Source of the DNA: Sorghum bicolor
Taxonomy: Eukaryota > Streptophyta > Magnoliopsida > Poales > Poaceae
DNA: 64,000 nt
Assembly (NCBI RefSeq): GCF_000003195.3
Contig: NC_012871.2
Location: 13,247,022 to 13,311,021, forward strand
Direction: 5' to 3'
Shown piece after piece: positions 35,337-47,500 of this stretch; position 1 is the first letter of the stretch, and the number at the start of each line of letters is the position of its first letter. The translations under genes were made by a program, and so were the position numbers. A model generated the notes under the pieces. That model was not told the origin of the DNA and ran no database searches. It saw only the letters and a program-made list of their open reading frames with translations.

Positions 35337-38082
35337 GCATCTCTAAGGATTTTGTATTTGAGGTTTGCATTTGAGTAATTTGCCAAAAAGCTCCAAAAGA
35401 GGTATCCAGTGGTTTTGCATTTGGAGTTTGCAATTTGGGCAACTTGGTAAATGTAACACCCAAAAATTTGCTCCTTTCGAAGTAGGGCTAAAATAATTTA
35501 ATTATCTATTTTTGTGCTCTTGAGAACATAGTAAAATAAAATTTTTCTTTAAATTAAAATTTAACATAAGGCTTAGCAATATTGTTATGCATACATGCCG
35601 GTGCATATGATTTGAGATGATGTTTGCTTGTTGCTCCTTTGCGTGTTGTGAGTGAGCAAAATGTTTAAAATATGTTTAGTAGATCGATCTTGCGTCTGTG
35701 GCACATTTTTTTTCTCAAACCAAATTCATTGTGTCGGCAGTTTAACCCTCTTATGTTCGGAGCTTCCCGAAATCATCTTCTGATCATCACATGTCAATTT
35801 CTATCTTTTATCTTTCTTTAATTCTTATCCCAAGTAGGAGAGAAATATATATACAGAGGATATACTGCCATATGAAGTCGGAAGAGGTACCATGCATCAG
35901 GTGCCAGCAAACACCAAGCCGTGTTCAAGATGGACTCAACCACACATTGATTCAGGACTTGCAAGTCAAGATCGACGCATATCTTGGCCACAATAAATTC
36001 AGGCAGTACATATATATCTGTCCTAGTTCGTTAATTTCTCATCCATCCTATGCCCTATCTCTCGACGTCGTAGCGCCGCCACCAATCACCTCCTGTTTTC
36101 GCCCCGTATGACCAACGTCGACGCTGTGGACGAGCATCGCCTGGAACATCACCGTCGCTGCAGTGAGATCTCCCTCTCCGTTGCAGCCAATGGTTCAAAG
36201 AGCCTCCCATGAATTTGCCTGGGAGATGCCGCGAGCAGACACCGTGGTGATCTCATCGCAGATGAAGACTGGTCATCCGAGATCACGTTCGACTCCTGGT
36301 GCTGTAGAGCCGATCCAGCCATCCTGCCGTACGAGTCTTGAAGCCGTCATCCGTGCCGAGAAGCGCCATGCCATGGACGAGCTCTCCTATAGTCTCCGGT
36401 AAACAGCTAGGTGAGTTCATCATGAGTTTCTCTATGTTCCCTCCAAACCCTAGTCATATAAGCCGTTCTCATCAAACGCCGATGAGATCTTGGTCACCAG
36501 GCAATGGAGTCTCTTCATACGTGTGCTCTGCTCATTGCTAGCTTGATGATGTCATGGTGACCAAAAGATGACATCACAAGATTTTGTGGCCGTTTTTCTT
36601 TAAAAAATAAATCTAAAAATACATAGAAAATACACTAGCTTGTTTAGGCCATATCTTCTCCGTTTTAACTCCGATTTTCGTGATCTTTACGTCTATGATA
36701 TCGTAGCGATGCGTAGAATCATTTCACAAACTTTTCATACTGTTTTTATATGATTGCTGTACTGTTCTAATTGTAGCCTTGTTTGCTTCGTGTATGTTGT
36801 CTCCAATTGTTTGTGTGTTGATGATCGATGATCGAGTTTAGTCGGTGAACAATTCGTGGTGAACAAGAGTACTTCAGTGATCAAGATCTGAGCCTTGGAC
36901 AACTAGTAAGACCAGTAGAGCTAAAAGGATCAGCAAGAGCATTTGGATTAAGGCAAGTATAGCATTTGGATTTTATTTCTGTGATCATGATCCTGTGGCT
37001 AGATTAATGTTAAGTAATAAATGATAAAAGTGACTTTTTAGTAACTTGATGATTTGCCTGTACGTGATCACCCGGGATAAGAGTGCAACCATGAGGGCTA
37101 TAATGGCTCTGGCTTTAGCTCAGTATGAGGACCTTTTTCTAGCTTGTTAGCGGTTACCTTAAATGGCGTAAGAATGGCTAGACACGTTGGGTATAGTGTG
37201 GCATCTGTCCGTGTGTATAGGCTGCGGGTTATGTGCCATGGAAGAGGGGCTCTATATCTGCCTGCCGAGTGAATCTAATGGCCCTAACTTGTTAGACGAA
37301 ACCTTTGGAAGGCTTCATAGTGATCCCTGCCGACCTTCCTTGGAAGTGGGTTAAGAGGCTGATCCCCTCGGACGAAAGGGTAAATCATGACTCATGGGTA
37401 AAGATGTACAACCTCTGCAGAGTGTAAAATTGGTATACTAGCCGTGCTCACGGTCAGGAGCGGCCTTGGGGACATCTACATTAAGGGTGATGACTCTTGT
37501 GTGTTAAATATGCTCATTATTTATTGTTTCATGCTTTACATTATTTATGTCACATCGATCATGAGATTGTGGAAGCTATACAATCTAGTTGCTATACTTG
37601 TGGAGTTCGACATGGACTCACTCTTGCTATTTCCCCCACACTTCAGGAGATGTTAGGCTTGTGATCAACCAGTCAGTTGGATCCTGTAGACAGTCAGTTG
37701 GATCCTGTAGAGAGAAGTTAATACCCGAAGTTTGGAGTTGTCTATCCGCTGTTTGTTATCAAAGGTTATCTCTTTTATACTAAGTACGTTATATATTTAT
37801 GCATTGTGTTTTGATATTACCCCTTATTTGTAGCTATATGTGAGATTTGACCTCTAAAACTCACATATGGTGCATATCTGGTTTTGTCCTTAAAATCGGG
37901 TATTACAGTAAATGAGGCAGCAAACTTGGCAAAAATGTCAAGCTGTGGATGACTTTGCAAACCCGATCGTGCGAGCAAAGTCATGCGCGAAGAAAGCGTG
38001 CGCGCGTGGAGACCTTCTATTTTTATTCTTTGCCAAGTCCAAATGCCATGCCAACTCAATTTGCCAAAGCCTTTGGAGATGC
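35337..38082. mobile_element. Tourist-like MITE split by a solo LTR
   Basis: The ends GCATCTCTAAGGATTTTG and AAAGCCTTTGGAGATGC form inverted repeats flanked by TCA on both sides (35334-35336, 38083-38085). Without the inserted LTR the element is about 285 bp, with internal CAAATTGGCAAA-type motifs. Confidence 0.75.
35452..37907 (+). mobile_element. Solo LTR of a Ty3-gypsy element, 2456 bp
   Basis: Begins TGTAACACCC and ends CGGGTATTACA, flanked by perfect 5-bp GTAAA duplications (35447-35451, 37908-37912). The TGTAACACCC/GGGTRTTACA ends and the motif AGTGTAAAATTGGTATAC ... GTGCTCACGGTCAGGAGCGG are typical of long LTRs of grass Tekay/Del-type gypsy elements. There is no internal domain, primer site or second LTR, so it is best read as a solo LTR left by recombination between LTRs. 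A 21-bp tandem repeat (CAGTCAGTTGGATCCTGTAGA) lies at about 37672-37713. Confidence 0.85.
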
Positions 38083-38085
38083 TCA

Positions 38086-39016
38086 TTTTGCTTTCATAAA
38101 CAGTGCTCTACATTATGTGTTAGATTCTTTGGCAGGAGTACGTCCGGCTCTAGCTTCTAGCGGATCTTTGTAAGGAGCTTTGCTAAATGGGCATCTAAAA
38201 ATGGCTTCTTGCGAGGAGATGGAAGAGCTGGAGCTATTTTTATAGATAAATGAGAGTCAAGGAAATGAGGTATACGGTATACCTGTAGGACCGTAAGCCA
38301 GTGATTTTTTAGCGGTACCACTGTGTCCACGGAATGAAGTTGATGGCTTAGGTTGTTTTTCTCAACTATATGTAGATGCGCATTGATGGCGGAACATAAA
38401 TAGTAGGAAACATTCATCTGCTCAGCTCCACTACTACTAATCTTCAATGTTGTTAATCACAATAACAAGCCACATGACAAAATTTATTGCAAACAGTATC
38501 ATCAATTAGTAGACTGTGATTTCGTATACACTACTATGTCGTTTCATAATAGAAATGTTCTTTCACATATACTCCATTACCGCAATAATCTGTACAGTTT
38601 TCAGTAATTATTACTAATTAACGGCTTTGGTGCCTCCACGGAGGCATCATAGCGCAACAGGTTTGTTAGCAGCTACGGTTCCCTATTTGATTCCTTCTTA
38701 TCAAGTCAGCATGCAATACACTTCAACTTGGACACATTTTTTTTCTCTTTCAGGAAATTAAATACAGCAAAAGCAAGCTATTCCTTTCTTGTTGACGTCG
38801 ATTTCAAATAAAGTACTACGTGGGTGCTCTTCGTTTGTCGTTCCCGGCTTAGCCAGCATCCTCTTGTGCAACTCGCTATAAATTAGACAGCTAGAGCCCT
38901 CATATGCCACAACACAGCATATCACCAAAGTTTTCAAACAGAAGTGCATATGCACACAAAGATATACCTATAGACTATAGTCATAGCTATAGTGAACTAT
39001 AGATAATCGTTGAACC
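38086..39016 (+). promoter_or_regulatory. Upstream region of the ABCG gene with TATA box
   Basis: No coding region. CTATAAATTAG at about 38876-38886 is a TATA box about 135 bp before the ATG at 39017. The ATG context is AACCATGG, close to the plant consensus. Confidence 0.6.
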
Positions 39017-42000
39017 ATGGCAGCCTCCCCACTGCCGAGATGGGCACCGACACCAAGCCCAACCAGACCACTCAGGGTGTCCAGCACCGGCCAAACAGCC
39101 ATGCCTTCCTCATGTAGCAGCAGCTGGTGGGCATTGTGCCACTCGTTCATCGGCTCCGTCTATTCGCCATGGAGGCGCTCTACACCACCGCCGTCGCCAG
39201 CGGGTGATCCCGCCAACAATGCCGTGGATGATCACCGACTCGGCTCTCATCCATTGGACTGTGTTGGAGCCAGAGGCTCCAGTCTACCAGAGGAGGCTAG
39301 CCATGAGGTGTTCCTGACATGGGAGGATCTTTCGGTGACAGCCTCTAGTGGGAAGGCGAAAGCCGCGGTGATTATCGACAAGATCAGCGGGTATGCACGT
39401 CCCGGTGAAGTGTTGGCTCTGATGGGGCCTTCGGGTTGCGGCAAGACAACCCTACTTGATGCCCTAGCTGGTAATAATATATATATATAACTTGAGAATC
39501 TTATTGTTATTTCACCTTATAATGTGTTTAAGCTAACTTTGTGTATGGTTATGTCTTTATGCAACATTTTCACTGCAACCGACTCTGGATTGATGTTTTC
39601 TTGTTGAATCCAAAGTAGCGACGTTTATAATGTAATAAAACTGGAAAAAGGAGGAATGGACAAGATACGTTCTCGGAGTAACACTACACGCTAAAATCTA
39701 AACACATCACTGCCAACACTAATAATGCTGGTTCGTGGCTACAACCAGTAGTGATAAGATAACCAACGGTGTGATAGGTATCAATGCTGATTATGTAGCC
39801 ATGAACCAACATAATCAAAACCTACTTATCACTACCCGTTAGTAGCTATATATTGCTTGGTTTGTATGAAAAAAATGCATAACTTTTTCATATGAAATTG
39901 GATCAACAAACTTTATATGGAAACCGTAAAGTTCAAAGAGATGAAAAACTTTGTAGCTAACAACCTTTATATTCAATACAAATTTTAGAAGCATGCATCT
40001 TTTTTTGGGGGGGTATTATTGTAGGTTCGCTAAACTAACAGTGATAACATTTGGCATCATTGTTGTTTGTCCACTGCTATTAGTTTTATAAACCGACATT
40101 GAAGATATGTTTAAAATCAACAGTGATAAGATGTTTTTAGCATTATAGCCTCCTCCCTTCCCAGGCCTCGTTTAGATCCAGAAAGTTTTTAGATTTGGAT
40201 ATTGTAGCACTTTCAATTGTATTTGACAATTATTGTCCAACTATGGACTAACTAGAATTAAAAGATTCGTATCGTAAATTACAGATAAATTATGCAATTA
40301 GTTATTTTTTTATATTTAATGCTCTATGTATGTATCATAAGTTTTGATGTGACAGAGAATAATCTTAAGAAAAATTTAGATTTTGAGTGTAGACAAGGCC
40401 CCAGTGGCCTGGGAACCTCACGCATGCCACCAGACACTTGTTGCCAACACCACCAGTAAGTAGGAACCTCACCACAGCAGCAAGGTTGCCTTCTTCAATT
40501 AGCCTCTCCTCTAGGCCCAGTCTGGAGACCCCCGCAAACCCACAAAAAAATTTAACCTGCACGGTTGCCGTAGCATAGTCCCTCTTCGCGTGTGGCCTCT
40601 GCTTGTAGATTAGCTTTTATATATACCGAAGATAAAATGAGCAAGAGCAGCAGAATAAAAGAGTAAATAGTTTTTATCTTTTCACCTACGTACTCCAACA
40701 AAAACTTACTATGAAATCTATCTAGGACTGCATGCCCTCACTAAAATTGAAGTTACCATATATAAGTTAACCTAGTTGTACGTAAATAATGGAGTTTCTA
40801 CCTTGATTGACTCATCACACAAACTAGTTTTACCTATTTATAGATAATAATAATAATAATAATAATAATATAAAAAAAGTCAATATTTGGCAAGAGTCGG
40901 TATGTCCTCGGTTCCATTGCAAAGGCAGGGGCTAGCCTCAACTTTTTAAATTTCTCATGCTCTCCACAAGTTTATTTGGCTATGAATTCGGCCTTTCGTC
41001 GGTTCCATTATTGCAAAGATCGCTAGAATCAACTTTCTAAATCTGTCAGGGTGTCCACAAGTTTCTTTCGGCCATTAAATTTTTCGAAGGGCGGCAAAAG
41101 TAAATTTCGGCCATTAAATTTGGAGTGAATGTAGTAACAACATATTGTTTTGCTCTCAACAATATCAGAATAGAAGAGAATTAATGTTTGCATCTTTCTG
41201 CCATATGACCGTAACAACAGGTTCATCATGACAATAATGTGTACACAAACACACACACACAAACACACATATATGACTGAAGTAAGAAATTAAAAAAAAG
41301 GAGTTGTTATATTTCGGTGCCTGAACTTTTAGTACAATATTTTGATACAACTAATTAGTTAAATTAAAAGGACAACTCACAAGACATAATTCATATTTTT
41401 TTTCTTATAGTAGTTAAGCAATGACAAAATTACCTATTGCCTGAACAACAACGAACACTACTTGATCTGCCTTCTTTGCCGAGAGCCGAGAGCCCTCGAC
41501 AAAAGCCTAAAAGCCTTCGGCAAAGGCTTCTAATCTTTGCCGAGAGCCACGTGGCAGGCTCTCGGCAAAGACTTGCCAAAGGCCAGAAACGCCATCGGCA
41601 AAACCCACTGCGCTGTCGAGAAACGTCAATGTTGACGTTGTCTTTGCCGAGAGCTTCAGTGGAACATGGATGTCTTCCACACACTTGCAAGTTCCTTCAC
41701 ACACATAAATAAAGACTCTAATAAGCGTGGATGATATGAAAAAATATTATATCAAGCGTAGGACGACTGCTTGGGCCTGACAAGAAAAAGACATGCAACG
41801 TCTTTTGATCAATGGCCGAAGAGAGAAACTTGCTTTCGGAACATCTGTAAGTTATATCTATGTTTCAAAATTAAGAAACAATAAATAAGTTCAACAAATA
41901 TATACACAAAGAACCCACCCAATTAACCAAAGTGAACAAGTGGTCTAAAATTTAGTTCTTAATTTTAACCAACTAAACTTTAGACCATATGATATACAAA

Positions 42001-45000
42001 CTGGACCTTAGCCTCTCCTCTAGGCCGAGAGTGGCCCACGTTAGTGACTAGAGACCCTCGAAACTCAAAAATATTAACCTGCCCAGATGCCGTCTTCGTC
42101 TCAACAGGGTCAGCATAGTCCATCTTGTCTGTGGCCTGTTGTAGATTAGCTTTTGTACCGAAGATAAAAATGAGCAAGAGCAGCAAGATAATTGAGTGCA
42201 TATTTTTTATCATTTCACCTACTCCGACAAAGACTTTATTTAGGAATCTAGCTAGGATTGAATTTCCTCATTGAAATTGAATCTAGCATATGTGTAAGTG
42301 AACCTAGTTGTACGTGTATAATGGAGTTTCCACCTCTTGATTCATACAAACTAGTTTTAACATACATAGTAAGATAAAAGAGTTAATATCCAGCTATGAA
42401 TACGGTATGTCGTCGGTTCCACAAGTTTTATTTGGCTATATGAATTCGGCATGCATGTCATCATTGGTTCATTGCAAAGGTGGATGGGTAGTGTGAACTT
42501 TCTTAATTTGTAATGCTCTCCGTCCACAAGTTTTATTTGGCCACCATGAATTCGGCATGGTTGTCCGTTTCATTGGAAAGGTCGCTAGCGTCAACTTTTT
42601 AAGTTTCTCATGCTCTTCATAAGTTCTTTTTGACAATAAATGTAGTAACAATGACATATTATTTTTCCCTTGAGAACATCAAAATAGATGAGAATGTTTG
42701 CATTGTTATGCCATATTTTATAAAGAAAAGCTTTTATTAATTTACAATTATTACATCAAGTTGATACAATAATCATGAATCCACTTTTAGCCTCTGCATA
42801 AAAGCACATAGCCTAAACAAAAAATAAAGGTAAGCCTAGCACTCTAATGACTATTAACTCTAAGACTAGATCATTATGCCATACGACCAACAACAGGTAC
42901 ATCATGCACCGACAATAATGTATGTGCCATATTTGAATTTCTCCAAAACCAAACCATACCATACCAAAAATGTGCCGGCTCGATTATTTGAGTCTAACAT
43001 TTGGATGTCTTCTAGACACTTGGAATAAGTTCCATCACACACATACATAAAGAATCTCTATCCAAGCGTTTATGAGGCTATGACCATCATTAATAAAAAG
43101 AATGTTATATTTGAGTGTAGGACGACTTGGTTCTGACAAGAAAAAGACGGGGAACATCTTGATCAATGGCCGACGAGAGAAACTTGCTTTTGGAACATCT
43201 GTAAGCTCTACTGTCTTTAATAGTATGTTTCAAAAGAAACGATAAAAACAAGCTGTGTATACATACAAAGAACCCACCCAATTAATTCCCTTGCATTATA
43301 TTGAAGGCCTACGTGACCCAAGAGACACTGCTGATGGCGACGCTGACGGTGACTGAAGCCGTCCACTACTCGGCGCAGCTGCAGCTGCCGGACTCGGTGC
43401 CGGCAGCCGAGAAGCGGGAGCGCGCCGACCGTGCCATCAGGCAGATGGGGCTCGCCGCGGTTGCCGGGCACCGCATCGGCGGCCGCGTGTGCAAGGGGAT
43501 CAGCGGCGGGCAGCGCCGGCGCGTGAGCATCTGCGTCGAGCTGCTGGCGTCGCCGGCGCTGGCGTTCCTCGACGAGCCCACCAGCGGGCTGGACAGCGCG
43601 GCGTCGTTCCACGTCATGAGCCGCATCGCCGGGCTCGCGCGGGACGAGAGGGTCACGGTGGTGGCCGCCATGCACCAGCCCAGCAGCGAGGTGTTCCAGC
43701 TCTTCCATGGACTCTGCCTCATGGCGTATGGGAGGATGGTGTATTTTGGGCCAGCATCGGATGCAATCCAGGTTACAGTGACGTTCTTAATTGAAAAGCA
43801 TGCATATGGAACATATGCCTTATTCTCCAGAGCACATGTTTTCAGGAATGGATAGACATTTACTATAACTACCTATTATTAGTTCATTCGAACCTAATTT
43901 CAACACATATTTGTAGTAGATTTTGTTATACTAACGTAATGAATTCACCTTCCAAATATAATCCAATGTTGTTAAACTATAATGAATATAACAGCAATTG
44001 TAACTTCAAAATATCATCATCTTACAACATAAATAACACAAAATTAATTGAATCAAAGGGCACTAGATACAGTTAAAAAATTTCAGAACTGGGTAACAGT
44101 AATCCAGTTTTAACAAGTTTTGTTTTTGTTTTTTTTGCAAAAGAAGGCAGCTCAATTGATCTGAGTACATGCACATTAGTGTAATAACTATCCGTGTGAC
44201 AAACCGAAATGTTTGACCAAATATATAATTCTGAGTTGTTGTATGATAGTAGAGATATTAATTTGAAGAATTTTCAGCTGTTACTTTTAGTTAGTTGTTG
44301 GCTACTTCAAATTGCTTTCAGTATTAATTAGCCATACATCTCAAGGTTACTCTTGAAAAAGACAGATGGTTCATGAGTATCTATCTATATGATGATTATA
44401 CCTAATATGTTTTTTCCCTACTGGAGACTAGGTCTTTGCCTAGTGCCCTAGGCACTCGGCAAAGGCCTAATTGCACTCGGCAAAAAAAAAATATCGGCAA
44501 AGTTCTCTTTGCCGAGTGCCTTTTGTTGGGTACTCGGCAAAGACTCTGTCGAGTGCCGCCGCGGCACTCGGCAAAGAAAAGGCCCCGTCATGGCGGTTCC
44601 GCCGTTAACGGTGTCTTTGCCGAGTGCCTCGGGCACTTGGCAAAGAAAGTTTTTTTCTTTTTTTGAAAAAGTCTTTGCATGCCGAGTGCCTCCAACAAGG
44701 GACTCAGCAAAATAAATAATTTTTTATAAAAAATTTTTTGCCGAGTGCCTCCAGAAAGGCACATGTTTTCAGGAATGGATAGACATTTACTATAACTACC
44801 TATTATTAGTTCATTTGAACCTAATTTCAACACATATTTGTAGTAAAATTTTGTTATAATAACGTAATGAAGTCACCTTCCAATATAATCCAATGTTGTT
44901 AAACTATAATGAATAAAAGCAATTGTAACTTCGTTTAAAATATCAATATGTTTTTTGTGTCATCATCTTACAAGAAAATAATACAAAACAAATTGAATCA

Positions 45001-47500
45001 AAGGGCACTAGGTACAGTTTAAATTTTCAGAACTGGATAACAGTAATCCAGTTTTAACATGTCTTTGTTTTTCTTTTTTTTGGCAAAAGAAGGCAGCTCA
45101 ATTGATGTGAGTATATATATCCACATTAGTGTAATAACTATCCGTGTGACAAACCAAAATGTTTGACCAAATATAATTCTAAGTTGCTGTATGATAGAGA
45201 GATTAATTTGAAGAATTTTCAGCTGTTAGTTAGTTGTTGGCTACTTCAAATTACTTTCAGTATTAATTAGCCATACATCTCAAGGTTACTCTTTAAAAAG
45301 ACAGATGGTTCATGAGTATCTATCCATATGATGATTATACCTAATATGGTTCATGAGTATTAATGGCATCTCCTTTTCCTTTTTTGGACAAAAGAACAAA
45401 GTTGTATATGGATTTATCTAAACCGTGAGTGAGAACTTACAACTATCTATGTTACGCGCACTTACTAGTTATTTAGGAGTATTTTATAACTTCCAGAGAA
45501 GAGAATGTGTCAAACAACTAGCTAGCTAAAAGGAGGTAGCGACGTTTCTCACTCATTTTATTAAACAGAGACAAGCGCACCAAATGCAAGACACTATAGA
45601 GCAAAAGAATGTGCTGAAATAATACAGAATTTTTAAGTTGTCTACACAGTAGGTTTATTCTTGTACAATTATCATGTGTCGATTCTTGATTGACCGTACA
45701 ATGACAATTTGTGAGTACTGTGTACCTTAGCTTGCTAACCTCGGAGATATCCTCGAAATAATTTTCTAATTAACAGTTTTTTCCATCTTCTTACAAGTAC
45801 AAATAATTGTTAAAAACTTCTTAAATGTAAAAACTGTAGGTACATTTAAAACCATGAGCATGGAATTCATATATTGTTTACACAAACTTCATAAATGTGT
45901 CCATCTTCATACATTTCACACGCGTCACGTGTCTTGTGTGCATATGAATGCTATTTTTACTCCATGAACAAAGGCAGTTGCCCATTATATTGAAGTACAT
46001 TTTACATATGAAATGTATGGATTCTGCAGTTCTTTGATGCTAATGGCTACGCCTGTCCTATGAGAAGGAACCCTTCAGATCACTTCTTAATGATGATAAA
46101 TAAAGATTTTGAGGTATTTACATTAAATTATCTGCTGCAATTATGGCCATGCCTTGTTCTTTGTTTGCATATTTTCCTATGCTTACAAGAAAATACATTT
46201 GAATAGGAACTTGAGGAAGGGTCCACCCTTCTGTTACCATGTGCGACTGAAGTCATACAAACTTTAGTAGATTCTTTAATATCTCAGAAAAGTTTGGCAA
46301 TTACAAATGAAGCATTCATGATGAAGCAGGTAAGCCTTGATCTATATGTTTAATTTAGCAAGCTAGAATGACCATATTACCGATATTAATTCTTAAACCA
46401 CTTTTTCATTTTATTGTGTAGGGTGCACCTTTCACTAAGAAAAGGCAAGCTAGTTTCTTGACCAAATGCGTAGTGTTAACCAAAAGATCAGTAATTAACA
46501 TGCATCGAGACATGGGCTACTATTGGTTGCGGTTTGGTATTTATATAGCCATTTGCGTGAGCATTGGCACAATTTTCTTCAATGTTGGCTATAGTTTTGC
46601 ATCAATCCAAGTAAGTAATTAAACTTAAACCATTATATGAATATTAGAACATTTGGAAAGTATTTGATGCCATCACACTCCTTGAGGATTTCAGGCAAGA
46701 GGGTCTATGTTAATGTTTACATCAACTCTATTAACAATGATGGCAATTGGGGGATTTCCATCGTTTGTCGAGGACATGAAGGTACAAATGTTAATACCAA
46801 AAGAAATGCCTTTGCTCTTTCTTGGATGTATTGTATGTTGTATATTTGTCTTTCATTCCTTTTTTTTTTTTTCCAAATGCAGGTGTTCAGAAAAGAGCAG
46901 CTGAATGGACATTATGGTGCTACTGCATTTGTCATTTCTAACACACTCTCATCAGCACCATACCTAGGAATCATCTCCATAATACCAGGTGCAATATGCT
47001 ATTACTTGACTGGGCTTCAAAGGGGCTTTGATCACTTCCTCTACTTTGCGGCAGTGCTATGGGCTTGCACAATGCTGGTTGAGGGATTGATGATGATTGT
47101 AGCTGCCATTGTCCCTGACTTTCTGCTGGGCATAATAACTGGTTCTGGAATGCAAGGGCTGCTAATGCTCAATGCTGGTTTCTTCAGGCTTCCAAATGAC
47201 CTCCCGAAACCCTTGTGGAAGTATCCAACATACTATATCTCCTACCACAAATATGCTACACAAGGACTTTATAAGAACGAGTTTCTGGGTTTAGTGTTTG
47301 ATGATTTAGGAAGGGGATTCACCATTACTGGTGACTACATACTGAGGACCAACTTACAAGTGGAGATGGGTTACTCTAAGTGGGTGGATCTTGCAATATT
47401 GCTTGTGATGGTATTGATCTACCGGGTCCTTTTCTTAGTCACTATTAAAGTAGGTGAGGCAATGAAACCCATGATTAAATGCATGTCAGTTAAAGTCTAA
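39017..47500 (+). CDS. ABCG half-transporter (white-brown complex type), 8 exons
   Basis: Exons 39017-39470, 43121-43200, 43307-43771, 46030-46113, 46207-46329, 46422-46610, 46695-46781 and 46883-47500 join exactly in frame to 699 residues, the normal length for an ABCG half-transporter. All borders are AG/GT. The ATP-binding domain comes first: Walker A GPSGCGKTT at 137-145, Q-loop Q183, signature SGGQR at 244-248, Walker B ALAFLDE at 262-268 and H-loop H301. The membrane domain fills exons 6-8 (about six helices). Half-transporters work as dimers at the plasma membrane. Sequence style (ISGYARPGEVLALMG, LDEPTSGLDSAASFHV) suggests the ABCG11/12/15 group that exports wax, cutin or other lipids, but the substrate is not determined. 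The first 95 residues are unusually Ser/Pro-rich. Intron 1 contains a broken second copy of exon 2. Confidence 0.9.
40164..40400. mobile_element. MITE, GGCCTTGTTTAG family (copy 8), in ABCG intron 1
   Basis: Ends GGCCTCGTTTAGATCC and GTAGACAAGGCC, flanked by CCA on both sides; 237 bp. The CCA duplication differs from the usual T-N-A. Confidence 0.82.
40846..40871. repeat. AAT trinucleotide microsatellite
   Basis: Eight to nine ATA/AAT units in the first intronic duplicate, absent from the second. Confidence 0.9.
41440..41660. mobile_element. CACTA-like scrap with GCCGAGAGC repeats
   Basis: Alternating CTTTGCCGAGAGC and GCTCTCGGCAAAG motifs in both directions, like the subterminal repeats of grass CACTA transposons. 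No complete ends or coding part. It is present only in copy 1 of the intronic duplication, so it arrived after (or was lost from) one copy. Confidence 0.6.
41762..41846 (+). pseudogene. Broken duplicate of ABCG exon 2 (possible poison exon)
   Basis: 85 bp that align with the real exon 2 (43121-43200, 80 bp) and keep the acceptor CGTAG and a strong donor TCT/GTAAGT. Net +5 bp against the intact copy (+3 near the start, +2 in the middle). Joined to exon 1 it reads about 15 codons and hits TGA at 41806-41808. The end INGRREKLAFGTS is still visible in the shifted frame. If spliced in, the transcript would be truncated between Walker A and the Q-loop. Confidence 0.85.
41980..42213 (-). CDS. Possible small secreted peptide, antisense in ABCG intron 1
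   Basis: Open frame of 77 residues on the minus strand; the Met at residue 5 gives a textbook signal sequence (MHSIILLLLLIFIFGTKA), followed by a polar tail with no cysteines. No family recognised. The matching place in the other intronic duplicate (about 40660-40540) still encodes ILLLLLI and KANLQ but has lost the ATG and has a stop, so it is decayed there. It could equally be a chance frame; RNA or peptide evidence is lacking. Confidence 0.35.
   Translation of the reverse strand: MIKNMHSIILLLLLIFIFGTKANLQQATDKMDYADPVETKTASGQVNIFEFRGSLVTNVGHSRPRGEAKVQFVYHMV
42010..43286. repeat. Tandem duplication in ABCG intron 1, copy 2 (contains real exon 2)
   Basis: Second copy of the 40501-41926 unit. 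It includes intact exon 2 (43121-43200) and ends 20 bp before exon 3, which was not duplicated. Confidence 0.85.
43832..44409. repeat. Direct repeat in ABCG intron 3, copy 1
   Basis: 578 bp starting GCACATGTTTTCAGG and ending CCTAATATG; closely matches 44759-45348. Confidence 0.9.
44410..44758. mobile_element. CACTA-like fragment with GCCGAGTGCC repeats
   Basis: Begins CTACTGGAGACTAGGTCTTTGCC, which resembles a CACTA end lacking its first two bases. Contains at least ten GCCGAGTGCC / GGCACTCGGC motifs in both orientations. No transposase and no clear right end. Lies exactly between the two 578-590 bp repeats. Confidence 0.7.
44759..45348. repeat. Direct repeat in ABCG intron 3, copy 2
   Basis: 590-bp second copy of 43832-44409 with small indels and scattered substitutions. 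Confidence 0.9.
45349..46029. other. Rest of ABCG intron 3
   Basis: Non-coding, AT-rich; nothing recognised. It ends at the acceptor TTCTGCAG of exon 4. Confidence 0.6.

Larger units (their letters stand above)
40501..41926. repeat. Tandem duplication in ABCG intron 1, copy 1
   Basis: Matches 42010-43286 over its length with many substitutions and indels: AGCCTCTCCTCTAGGCC at the start, GTAGATTAGCTTTT, AACTAGTTTTA, GACAATAATGTRTG, the exon 2 copy, and AAGAACCCACCCAATTAA at the end. It carries an extra segment at about 41440-41660 with GCCGAGAGC/GCTCTCGGC repeats, and an AAT run near 40846-40871. Confidence 0.85.

Noticed and set aside
41762..43306. First impression that ABCG exon 2 was missing, making the gene a pseudogene
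   Set aside because: An 80-bp exon at 43121-43200 restores the exact phase and the expected sequence between Walker A and the Q-loop.
43217..43708. 163-codon minus-strand open frame
   Set aside because: Antisense to ABCG exon 3, whose sense frame has all ATPase motifs.
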